NCBI GenBank assembly: GCA_016198545.1 | Contig: JACQIJ010000076.1 | Location: 1-8,956, forward strand | From: Pseudomonadota bacterium | Lineage (GTDB): Bacteria > Pseudomonadota > Alphaproteobacteria > Micavibrionales > Micavibrionaceae | Direction of reading: 5' to 3' | Length of the DNA stretch: 8,956 bases | Part shown: positions 1 through 5,988 of the stretch, piece by piece | Layout of the letters: the number at the start of each line of letters is the position of its first letter | How positions within the stretch are numbered: position 1 is the stretch's first letter | Position numbers and translations under genes: made by a program | Notes under the pieces: generated by a model | Seen by the model: the letters and a program-made list of their open reading frames with translations, nothing else | What the model was told of the DNA's origin: nothing | The model's database searches: none

Positions 1-186
1 ATCGGCATCTGCGGCGAACACGGCGGCGACCCGGCTTCAATAGATTTTTTCGAAGAAATCGGGGTCGATTACGTTTCCTGTTCCCCCTACCGGGTGCCGA
101 TAGCGCGTCTGGCGGCAGCGCAGGCAGCCATCCGTCATGCTAAAAAGAACGGAACGCACCAGTTAAAAAAGTGGAGGGTGGCATGA
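1..186 (+). CDS. ppdK: Pyruvate, phosphate dikinase, C-terminal end (partial)
   Basis: Only the last 61 residues are present; the gene enters from the left edge in frame 1 and stops at TGA 184-186. The opening residues IGICGEHGGDP and the later VDYVSCSPYRVPIARLAAAQ are the highly conserved end of the PEP/pyruvate-binding TIM barrel of PPDK. The Cys in the GICGEHGGDP loop is the catalytic acid/base of the family. PPDK is a cytosolic enzyme that interconverts pyruvate + ATP + phosphate with PEP + AMP + pyrophosphate. PEP synthase and PTS enzyme I share the fold, but the SCSPYRVPIARLAAAQA ending is typical of PPDK. The stop overlaps the next start as ATGA, so the downstream small gene is probably translated from the same message. 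Confidence 0.93.
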   Translation: MGICGEHGGDPASIDFFEEIGVDYVSCSPYRVPIARLAAAQAAIRHAKKNGTHQLKKWRVA

Positions 187-332
187 CCTCTGAAAAAAAT
201 AAAGATGACGGCGGCGAGGCCGATATGTACCACTTCAAAAGCAGGAAAGACATCATCTTTTTTACGCTGCTTATCCTCGCGCTTCTCCTGCTGTCCCTGT
301 ACCTGTTCGCAACATACGGACGCACAGCCTAA
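183..332 (+). CDS. Small single-span membrane protein, 49 aa, coupled to ppdK
   Basis: I do not recognise a family. The frame is ATG 183 to TAA 330-332, 49 residues. The start is well supported: a strong Shine-Dalgarno GGAGGG (173-178) lies 4 bases upstream, and the ATG overlaps the ppdK stop as ATGA, the usual form of translational coupling. The protein has a charged, hydrophilic N-terminus rich in Lys, Asp and Glu (residues 1-23), then one hydrophobic helix at about residues 24-44 (IIFFTLLILALLLLSLYLFA). Lys/Arg at 19-22 just before the helix predict an N-in, C-out inner-membrane topology with a five-residue tail. Its position suggests co-expression with PPDK; any functional link is inference. 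The 3' end overlaps the convergent ygfZ stop by 4 bases. It is easily missed because of its length. Confidence 0.72.
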   Translation: MTSEKNKDDGGEADMYHFKSRKDIIFFTLLILALLLLSLYLFATYGRTA

Positions 333-1054
333 GATAATAGGGTCAACAAAGATCCGGCCAGATCCGCCGCCGCCTCATCCTTTACCATGACGATTCCGGC
401 ATTTCCACAGGATGATCGCATCTGACCGATCAGTTTTCCATTGATATGAATGTCGGTGAACGGCGCCGGAACCGGGCCGCCTGTAAACTCCACCGCGCGC
501 AGATGCTTGCGCACAATATCCCGCAAATGCATGCGGGCGGTAATTTCCTGCCCCACGTAACAACCTTTGTCGAATGATACGCCGTTCAGCTTATCCAGAT
601 TACATTCCAGCGGCGCGTCCTTCCCTGGCAACAGGTCGCGCGTTCCATCGGGATGCGCAGCGCGGATGCGCCGGGCGTCCCATTCCTCAAAAGGCCTTTC
701 TTCGCCGTCAGGTTTTTCAAAGACGCGGTTAAAGGAAAAATCCACATAGACCGCACTGTTTTCCTCCACCGAAATTTTTACTTTCGAACGCAGGCGGTAT
801 GCATTCAGACGCTTATACAAATCCTGCGCCTGCCCGCCGCCTTCACAGTCAAGCAGCGTAAAACCGCCCCTCTCAAAAATATAAAAATCGTGCAGAAATT
901 TTCCCTGCGGCGTTAAAAACCATGAATAAAGATGCCTATCCGGAGAAAGCTTTTTAATATCATTGGTGATAAGATGCTGGAGGAATTCATGCCTCTCCTC
1001 CCCCTCGAGGTGAATCCGGCCGCGGTTCGGCAATTTTACAAAAACGTTATTCAT
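329..1054 (-). CDS. ygfZ: YgfZ/GcvT-type folate-binding protein (Fe-S cluster maintenance)
   Basis: The protein is 241 residues long. The family signature KGCYVGQE is intact at residues 163-170 (Cys165), followed by ITARMHLR as in YgfZ/CAF17 proteins. The N-terminal half (GRIHLEGEERHEFLQHLITND, then GKFLHDFYIF at 51-60) matches the GcvT-like folate-binding fold. Family members bind tetrahydrofolate and support assembly or repair of certain Fe-S enzymes such as MiaB; the signature Cys is needed for this in E. coli. It is somewhat shorter than E. coli YgfZ, which is usual for alphaproteobacterial members. The ATG at 1054 is preceded by AAGGGG (complement of 1063-1068) at 8 bases. It is divergent from the glycosyltransferase with a 14-base gap, so its promoter must lie inside that neighbour. 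Confidence 0.92.
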   Translation of the reverse strand: MNNVFVKLPNRGRIHLEGEERHEFLQHLITNDIKKLSPDRHLYSWFLTPQGKFLHDFYIFERGGFTLLDCEGGGQAQDLYKRLNAYRLRSKVKISVEENSAVYVDFSFNRVFEKPDGEERPFEEWDARRIRAAHPDGTRDLLPGKDAPLECNLDKLNGVSFDKGCYVGQEITARMHLRDIVRKHLRAVEFTGGPVPAPFTDIHINGKLIGQMRSSCGNAGIVMVKDEAAADLAGSLLTLLS

Positions 1055-1062
1055 GGTACAAA
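1035..1062 (+). promoter_or_regulatory. Weak candidate promoter for the glycosyltransferase gene
   Basis: TTTACA (1035-1040, 5 of 6 to TTGACA), a 16-base spacer and TACAAA (1057-1062, 4 of 6 to TATAAT). Transcription would begin close to the ATG at 1069, giving a leaderless message, which fits the lack of a Shine-Dalgarno before this gene. The elements lie mostly inside the start of ygfZ, so chance is a real alternative. Confidence 0.22.
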
Positions 1063-1068
1063 CCCCTT

Positions 1069-2055
1069 ATGAACGTTCTTTTTATCACATCCAGCCGCCT
1101 GGGCGATGCGGTTTTATCGACCGGCCTGCTTGACCATATAACCCGTACGCATCCGGAAGCAAGGATAACGGTTGTCTGCGGCGGACTGCCCGCGCCGCTG
1201 TTCGAGGGCGTTCCGGGACTTGGGGAAATCATCGTTCTCAAAAAAAAGAGCTTTAACCGGCACTGGGTCTCTTTGTGGAAAAGAGTCGCCGGACGTAAAT
1301 GGGATATCGTCGTTGACTTGCGCAATAGCGCCGTATCGCGTCTTATCCGCGCAAAAAAAATATATGTTCACAATGCCCGCATAGACCGCAGCCTGCACAA
1401 GGTCGAGCAGAACGCCGCCGTTATGAAACTGATTCCCCCCCCGCCGCCGCGCCTGTGGCCGACCGATGCGCAAATGAAAGTGGCAAAAGAACTGATGGGG
1501 GAAAGCGGCGGGCCGGTTCTGGCTGTCGGGCCGACGGCGAATTGGCCCGGAAAAATGTGGCCGGTGGAGAATTTTATAGAACTGGTCGCAGCCATTACGG
1601 CGCGCGATGGGATATTGCCGCATGCGCGGGTCGCCGTGTTCGCCGCGCCGGAGGAGGAAAGCGCCGCCCGCCGCGTCCTTCAGTCCGTCCCGGCGGAGCG
1701 TCAGATAAACATGATCGCCGAATGCGATCCCGGGACAGCCTCGGCTGCGCTGACGCTGTGCGATTTATATATCGGCAACGATTCCGGCCTTATGCACTGC
1801 GCCGCGGCGGCAAGCGTTCCGACACTCGGGCTGTTCGGGCCCAGTTGGCCGCATCTATACCGCCCGTGGGGAGAAAAAGCCGCCTATGTCTCCACGCCGG
1901 AAAGTTACGATGAATTGACGGATTATGAAGGATACAATCCGAAGAAAATCATGGATTCCCTGATGAGAAGCCTTACAGTGGAGGCGGTTGCGCAAACCCT
2001 CGGCGAATTCTTCAATTGTTCAGATTGTCCCAGTCGCCTTCTTCTTCGGAAGTGA
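1069..2055 (+). CDS. Glycosyltransferase family 9 (heptosyltransferase-like)
   Basis: The protein is 328 residues with the two-domain GT-B layout of ADP-heptose:LPS heptosyltransferases. The N-terminus NVLFITSSRLGDAVLSTGLL (2-21) is the acceptor-side glycine motif. VGPTANWPGKMWPVENF (153-169) opens the nucleotide-sugar domain, and IGNDSGLMHCAAAASVPTLG (235-254) with LFGPSWP is the donor-binding signature, including NDSG and His243. Such enzymes are cytosolic, membrane-associated and add heptose or another sugar to the LPS core; which sugar cannot be told from sequence. A run of five prolines (123-127) is encoded partly by a C8 tract at 1435-1442. The last 14 codons lie opposite the 3' end of the lipoprotein gene, giving an odd tail with two Cys (NCSDCPSRLLLRK). 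There is no Shine-Dalgarno before ATG 1069 and no alternative upstream start in frame. Confidence 0.88.
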   Translation: MNVLFITSSRLGDAVLSTGLLDHITRTHPEARITVVCGGLPAPLFEGVPGLGEIIVLKKKSFNRHWVSLWKRVAGRKWDIVVDLRNSAVSRLIRAKKIYVHNARIDRSLHKVEQNAAVMKLIPPPPPRLWPTDAQMKVAKELMGESGGPVLAVGPTANWPGKMWPVENFIELVAAITARDGILPHARVAVFAAPEEESAARRVLQSVPAERQINMIAECDPGTASAALTLCDLYIGNDSGLMHCAAAASVPTLGLFGPSWPHLYRPWGEKAAYVSTPESYDELTDYEGYNPKKIMDSLMRSLTVEAVAQTLGEFFNCSDCPSRLLLRK

Positions 2056-2554
2056 CATCGCGCTCACCGTGCTTGGAGCGGTAGCGTTCGCCGATGATGG
2101 TATCGAGGTAATTTTCACGCGCGCGGTCGGCCATTTCATAGGGCATATATTCCAGCCGTTCCCAGCCTTTGGCCTGCATGCAGGTTTCGAAATCGTGATA
2201 GGGCAGCATCTCCGCGCGCAGCATACCGTCGCGCTGTGGCGTCTCCCATTGGTCCATCGCGCCCTCCGGCATTGAGGGATCCGGTACCTCCCCGTATTTC
2301 GTCGTTTCCCCGGGCAGGGCGTGATGCAGGCTGCCTAAACGGTCAAGTTCGCGCAACTCGGTGACGCAACGTGAAATATCGCGATGAAGCATCTGCTGCG
2401 CCTTCGGCCCTTCCATGTAGGTGGCCTCACGGACGTTCGCGCGCTGCCAGTAACGGGCATCCATCAGAAGACGGTCTTCGCTATACGTGTCGCATGCCGC
2501 AAGCCCTATCAGAGCCATGCAGTAAATCGCCAGTGTCAAACGCTTTGCAATCAT
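2012..2554 (-). CDS. Small lipoprotein of unknown function
   Basis: The protein is 180 residues from the chosen ATG at 2554. The N-terminus MIAKRLTLAIYCMALIGLAAC is a lipoprotein signal peptide: Lys/Arg at 4-5, a hydrophobic core and lipobox LAAC with the lipidated Cys at 21. The reading frame extends to a TTG at 2599, but that would put 15 residues before the signal, whereas ATG 2554 has AGGCGG 7 bases upstream. The mature part is acidic and helical in character, has Cys63 and Cys125 (possible disulfide), a CMQAKGWERLEY segment (125-136) and an acidic tail (EEEGDWDNLNN). Asp at +2 after the lipid Cys would mean inner-membrane retention under the E. coli Lol rule; whether that rule holds here is uncertain. 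I do not recognise a named family. The 3' end overlaps the convergent glycosyltransferase by 44 bases. Confidence 0.82.
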   Translation of the reverse strand: MIAKRLTLAIYCMALIGLAACDTYSEDRLLMDARYWQRANVREATYMEGPKAQQMLHRDISRCVTELRELDRLGSLHHALPGETTKYGEVPDPSMPEGAMDQWETPQRDGMLRAEMLPYHDFETCMQAKGWERLEYMPYEMADRARENYLDTIIGERYRSKHGERDVTSEEEGDWDNLNN

Positions 2555-2561
2555 GAAAAAA

Positions 2562-2567
2562 CCGCCT
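2562..2567 (-). promoter_or_regulatory. Ribosome binding site that fixes the lipoprotein start
   Basis: On the minus strand this reads AGGCGG, 7 bases before ATG 2554. It favours the short start that places the signal peptide at the N-terminus over the upstream TTG at 2599. Confidence 0.6.
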
Positions 2568-2589
2568 GTAAAAAAATCTCTCTCCCGGA

Positions 2590-2618
2590 AGAATAACAAC
2601 TCGGGCGCGGCGGCTCAA
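2590..2618 (-). promoter_or_regulatory. Candidate promoter for the lipoprotein gene
   Basis: On the minus strand: TTGAGC (2613-2618, 4 of 6), a 17-base spacer, then TATTCT (2590-2595, 4 of 6). Spacing is ideal but both hexamers are imperfect. It sits in the 90-base gap after the binding-protein gene, leaving a leader of roughly 30 bases. Without it the lipoprotein would be read from the upstream binding-protein gene. Confidence 0.3.
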
Positions 2619-2644
2619 CGGGGATTTCATATCGTCCCCAGGCT

Positions 2645-4414
2645 TTAGGGCGTATTTTCACCCCACCATGTTTCCAGAACCATCCCGTAAAGAGGGGTCG
2701 TTACGGGATGGCGGATGAAACTGCGGTAGGCGACGTAATCTTCGCCTGCATAGTACAGAGGTATCATGTACCCCCCCCACGTCAGGGCACGATCGAGCGC
2801 ACGGGCGCGCGCCGTCATACCCTCGTAGCTGCGAGCCTCCGCGATGGACCGGCTCAAAGCATCGATGGCCGGGTTGCATATGCCGGCATAGTTGAAACGG
2901 GCATTCTGCTTCGCGGCCTCGCAACTCCAGTACAGCATCTGTTCCGTTCCCGGCGACAGACTGTTCAACCAGTAATAAAGTGCCATATCAAAATCATATT
3001 CGTTCAAACGCCCCAGAAAAGCAGCCGAGTCGAGAACGCGCACGTTTGCCTCGATGCCGAGGCGCTTCAGCCCGCGTACGAACGCGAGCGCGATTTTTTC
3101 CTCGTCGCCGGAGGACAGGATGATTTCAAACGAGAGAGGCTTGCCCTCTTTCGTGCGCTTGCCGTTATGAACGATCCATCCGGCTTCCTTCAGCAGGTCG
3201 TCGGCTTTTTTCAGGTCTTCGCGCCCGCCGCCCGCCGGGGGCGTCCACGCCGGGCCGAAAACTTCCGGCGGCAGGGAATCGCGGAACGGTTCCAGCAATG
3301 CCTGTTCGCGTTCGTCCGGCACGCCTTTCGCAGCCAACGCTGCGTTGGGAAAATAGCTGCCGATGCGCTTGTACTTTCCATGAAAAAAGTTGGCGTTAAT
3401 CCATTCGGAATCCATAACGTACTGCAATGCCGTCCGCACGCGGCGGTCGTCGAACGGCGGGCGGCGCGTGTTCATAATCAGGCCGCGTACCCGTTCGGGA
3501 CGTCCGTGCGGCAACGCCTGTGCGATGACTTCACCGTTTTTGATCGCAGGAAAGCCGTAGGCAGACGCCCATTTCCCGGCATCCCATTCGCGCCGTAAAT
3601 CCAGATTTCCAGCCTTGAAGGCCTCAAAGGCGACTGTGTCGTCACGGAAATAATCGTAAATCACCCGGTCGAAATTATTATGCCCTTTATTGACGAGTAA
3701 ATCCCTCCCCCAGTAATCAGGCACGCGCCCATAAACAATCCTGCGCCCCGGATCAACTTCAACTATTTTATAAGGGCCGCTCAGCAAAGGTATGTCCATA
3801 CTTGTGGAATCAAAATTACGCCCTTCCCACCATTTTTTTGAAAGAACAGGCATCATGGCGATAATCATCACCGTTTCGCGGTCGTAGCCGGAACCGAATA
3901 CGAAACGCGCCGTCCTTTCGTCTTTTTTCTCAACGGATGAGACTAACTTATAGATGCGCCTCATATTCGGACGGCCGTGTTCTTTCAACGTGTTGAAAGA
4001 AAAAATGACATCGTCTGCCGTAACCGGCGTACCGTCATGAAAACGCGCCGCCGGATTCAGGAAAAAAGTAACTTCGGAACGGTCTTCCGGCACGTCGATC
4101 TTTTCAGCAATCAACGGGTAAAGCGTAAAAGGCTCGTCCCATACCCGGGCCATCAGCCGGTCATAGACGAGGGAAAGCCCCTGTGCCGCATTTCCTTTCA
4201 GACTGTAGGGATTGAGGGTATCGAACGTTCCGATGGGGGCGGCCTGCCGGATCGTTCCTCCTATTGGAGCCTCCGGATTGGCATATTCCAGATGGCTGGC
4301 CTCCGGCCCGTATTTTGGTGCGCCGGTCATCGCAAGCCCGTACATTGTCTCGGCCTTCGCCGACGACGCAAAGAAAATGAGAAAAGCCAGAAAATAAAGT
4401 ATAATCCGTGCCAT
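2645..4414 (-). CDS. Periplasmic peptide-binding protein, SBP family 5, YejA-like
   Basis: The protein is 589 residues from ATG 4414. The frame is open upstream to 4621, but MARIILYFLAFLIFFASSAKA is a clear Sec signal peptide with AKA cleavage after residue 21, and AAGG (complement of 4421-4424) lies 6 bases upstream. Family 5 features include GTFDTLNPYSLKG (62-74), the signature FHDGTPVTADDVIFSF (125-140), and the later PDYWGRDL and ALQYVMD segments. Length and wording are closest to YejA-type oligopeptide or microcin C-like binding proteins. It would deliver peptides to an ABC importer in the inner membrane. No permease or ATPase genes are adjacent, so its partners must be elsewhere. A G8 tract on the coding strand (2771-2778) encodes part of a Trp-Gly-Gly near the C-terminus. 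The start codon overlaps that of the divergent macro gene. Confidence 0.92.
   Translation of the reverse strand: MARIILYFLAFLIFFASSAKAETMYGLAMTGAPKYGPEASHLEYANPEAPIGGTIRQAAPIGTFDTLNPYSLKGNAAQGLSLVYDRLMARVWDEPFTLYPLIAEKIDVPEDRSEVTFFLNPAARFHDGTPVTADDVIFSFNTLKEHGRPNMRRIYKLVSSVEKKDERTARFVFGSGYDRETVMIIAMMPVLSKKWWEGRNFDSTSMDIPLLSGPYKIVEVDPGRRIVYGRVPDYWGRDLLVNKGHNNFDRVIYDYFRDDTVAFEAFKAGNLDLRREWDAGKWASAYGFPAIKNGEVIAQALPHGRPERVRGLIMNTRRPPFDDRRVRTALQYVMDSEWINANFFHGKYKRIGSYFPNAALAAKGVPDEREQALLEPFRDSLPPEVFGPAWTPPAGGGREDLKKADDLLKEAGWIVHNGKRTKEGKPLSFEIILSSGDEEKIALAFVRGLKRLGIEANVRVLDSAAFLGRLNEYDFDMALYYWLNSLSPGTEQMLYWSCEAAKQNARFNYAGICNPAIDALSRSIAEARSYEGMTARARALDRALTWGGYMIPLYYAGEDYVAYRSFIRHPVTTPLYGMVLETWWGENTP
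4400..4405 (+). promoter_or_regulatory. Perfect -10 element (TATAAT) for the macro gene, leaderless arrangement
   Basis: TATAAT lies 7 bases before ATG 4413, so initiation would fall at or within a base or two of the start codon. The macro gene has no Shine-Dalgarno, in agreement with a leaderless message. No good -35 is present at 16-18 bases. The hexamer is also the complement of the Ile-Ile-Leu codons of the binding-protein signal peptide, so coincidence is possible. Confidence 0.42.
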
Positions 4415-5006
4415 GCCCGACCTTGTACCAGACAAACCGTGCGCTTCCAAACCCGATTTAATCAGCAGAATAAGGCTAATCAAGGGCGACATTGCAAGGC
4501 AAACTGATGTAGAAGCTATCGTTACATCCGTCAGCCCTGACCTGAATATGCGAGGATCCCTGAACAGCGCCCTGATTGCCGCAGCCGGAGAAAAACTGGA
4601 CAATTTTATTCTCGACAACATCTATAAACCGCAGCCGGGCGATGCATTTGCGCTGCCGCCCTTTAGCCTGCCGGTGAAGCACATCATATGCGTGATGGTT
4701 CCCATCTGGCGCACGGACTTTCAGCGGGAAGACAGACATCTAATACAGTGCTACCGCAACGCCATGCAACAGGCCCACCGCATGGGGATAAAATCCATTG
4801 CTTTTCCAGCCCTGGGAACGGGCAAGGGGAAATATCCGATAGAACGAGCTGCGCGGCTGGCCATACAAGGCATCCGCGGCCGACAGATTGGCATTCTGGA
4901 AGAAATCAGAATCATCTGCGACCGCGATGAAACATACGACGCATTTTTAAAGCGCCTGAAAAAAGAAGGATGGAAAGAGGGCCGGTCGCCGCCTACAAGG
5001 GGTTAA
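4413..5006 (+). CDS. Macro-domain protein with an atypical ADP-ribose site
   Basis: The protein is 197 residues. IRLIKGDIARQTDVEAIV (20-37) is the start of a macro domain, with GDI and the adenine-contacting Asp26. SLNSALIAAAGEKL (49-62), PGDAFALPPFSLPVKHIIC (75-93) and IAFPALGTGKGKYP (129-142) follow the domain order through the phosphate-binding loop. Macro domains bind or hydrolyse ADP-ribose derivatives such as O-acetyl-ADP-ribose or mono-ADP-ribosyl groups. Here the usual NAAN segment reads TSVS (38-41), and the glycine-rich loop after it reads NMRGS, so both catalytic-type Asn are missing. It may bind without hydrolysis or act on another ligand. ATG 4413 is the only good start before the domain and is shared with the divergent gene through CATG. 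The 3' end overlaps the MOSC gene by 14 bases. Confidence 0.82.
   Translation: MPDLVPDKPCASKPDLISRIRLIKGDIARQTDVEAIVTSVSPDLNMRGSLNSALIAAAGEKLDNFILDNIYKPQPGDAFALPPFSLPVKHIICVMVPIWRTDFQREDRHLIQCYRNAMQQAHRMGIKSIAFPALGTGKGKYPIERAARLAIQGIRGRQIGILEEIRIICDRDETYDAFLKRLKKEGWKEGRSPPTRG
4421..4424 (-). promoter_or_regulatory. Ribosome binding site supporting the short start of the binding protein
   Basis: AAGG on the minus strand, 6 bases before ATG 4414. Together with the signal peptide that begins there, it argues against the 69-residue longer reading frame. Confidence 0.5.
4456..4483 (-). promoter_or_regulatory. Weak candidate promoter for the binding protein, inside the macro gene
   Basis: On the minus strand: TTGATT (4478-4483, 4 of 6), a 16-base spacer, then TTAAAT (4456-4461, 4 of 6), giving a leader of about 35 bases. 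Because the divergent genes have no DNA between their starts, the promoter must lie within the macro coding sequence; this is the best candidate I see. Confidence 0.25.
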
Positions 5007-5916
5007 ACCCGTTGGCTTTCGTTCCGGCAAGTTTTAGCGGCAGTTTGCACGTTTCCAAAACCTCAACTTCGTCACCCGCATGGACGATGCCGCGCTTGAT
5101 TACCGTCGCATAAGCGCCAAAATAAACACCGTCCGTACCCTTGCGCAGCCTGTTAAGCGTGGCAAGAGGCTCCGCGCCTGTTTTTTTGCCCTGCTCCTGA
5201 TCAATGGTGGTAATGACGCAGCGCGCGCAGTGCGAGACGATAGCAAACTCGACATGGCTGCCTACTTTAATGCGCGTCCATGTATCTTCGGCGAAAGGTC
5301 GGGCGCCTGACAGCACGATGTTCGGACGGAAACGGTCCATTTCAACGGCGCCGTTGAAATGCTGCGCCAATGCCGCCAGCGAGGATTCCGAAGCGATCAG
5401 AATGGGAAACTCGTCCGCCAGCCGGACGATATCGCCGCAGCGAAATATTCCCTGCGGTAAAAAACCGGGCGTGTGGGAAAGCATTTCCACCAGGCGCACT
5501 TCCATGCCGAGAATGTCTGAAAGTTTTTTATTCGTTGCATCGTCCGCAACAACAGCTTCCGCCATGTCCGTATTTTTATGCAGCGTGACAACAAGCGGCT
5601 TCTGGCTCCAGTCGAACATCGGCCTTCTGCCGCCGATCATCAGGGTTGCCCACGGCGTCGGCTGGGTTTCTCTTTCGTTGCTCCAACTGTATTCATCTCC
5701 CCCACCCATCAGCGCGTATTTAAAATCCACAACCAGCGCAGCCATCGCCGGAATTGTTTTCTGCGAAATCATCCGGTCCTCATCGTCGATCAGCATGTAC
5801 TGGCGGTCGTTGGACAACCCTGTTTTGATGACCGGGCTTTCCTTCACATGGATGCCGCGGCAGGATTTGACGGGGTATTCGATCAGGTCGCTGACGGTGA
5901 TTATATCTTCGCTCAT
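4993..5916 (-). CDS. MOSC domain protein, YcbX/mARC-like
   Basis: The protein is 307 residues. An N-terminal MOSC beta-barrel region starts at SDLIEYPVKSCRGI (9-22). The C-terminal MOSC domain has RFRPNIVLSG (195-204) and CARCVITTIDQEQG (230-243), then GVYFGAYATVIKRGIVHAGDEVEVL (263-287). In mARC enzymes the Cys of the RC pair ligates molybdenum; the equivalent here is Cys233, so the cofactor site looks intact. YcbX/mARC proteins are molybdenum enzymes that reduce N-hydroxylated compounds such as 6-hydroxylaminopurine, using a separate electron donor. YcbX often carries a C-terminal ferredoxin domain; this protein ends without one, so it needs an external partner. ATG 5916 has AAAGGA 6 bases upstream and its own strong promoter. 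The 3' end overlaps the macro gene by 14 bases. Confidence 0.9.
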   Translation of the reverse strand: MSEDIITVSDLIEYPVKSCRGIHVKESPVIKTGLSNDRQYMLIDDEDRMISQKTIPAMAALVVDFKYALMGGGDEYSWSNERETQPTPWATLMIGGRRPMFDWSQKPLVVTLHKNTDMAEAVVADDATNKKLSDILGMEVRLVEMLSHTPGFLPQGIFRCGDIVRLADEFPILIASESSLAALAQHFNGAVEMDRFRPNIVLSGARPFAEDTWTRIKVGSHVEFAIVSHCARCVITTIDQEQGKKTGAEPLATLNRLRKGTDGVYFGAYATVIKRGIVHAGDEVEVLETCKLPLKLAGTKANGFNPL

Positions 5917-5936
5917 GGTTTATCCTTTCGCATGCG

Positions 5937-5966
5937 TATATAGCAGGACGGCAAAGGATATGTCAA
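5937..5966 (-). promoter_or_regulatory. Strong candidate promoter for the MOSC gene
   Basis: On the minus strand: perfect TTGACA (5961-5966), an 18-base spacer, then TATATA (5937-5942), preceded by TGC, an extended -10. Transcription would start near 5930, leaving a short leader of about 14 bases that contains the Shine-Dalgarno AAAGGA (5923-5928). It lies in the 72-base gap after the Zincin_1-like gene, so MOSC need not depend on read-through. Confidence 0.55.
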
Positions 5967-5988
5967 ACATCTTCCTTGCGGGCAATAC

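Noticed and set aside
2618..2640. GGGGA...TCCCC hairpin after the binding-protein gene as a terminator
   Set aside because: Stem of only 5 pairs, a 10-base loop and no T-run on the minus strand.
2771..2778. C8 tract (G8 on the coding strand) in the binding protein as a phase-variation site
   Set aside because: It encodes Trp-Gly-Gly near the C-terminus in an intact frame; one homopolymer of 8 without variation data is not evidence.
2708..3598. Long plus-strand open frame (296 codons) opposite the binding protein
   Set aside because: It is fully antisense to a clear family 5 binding protein, has no ribosome site, and its translation shows no recognisable domain or signal; explained by codon bias of the real gene.
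4415..4621. 69-residue N-terminal extension of the binding protein
   Set aside because: It would bury the signal peptide and overlap the macro domain; the internal ATG has AAGG and a perfect signal sequence.
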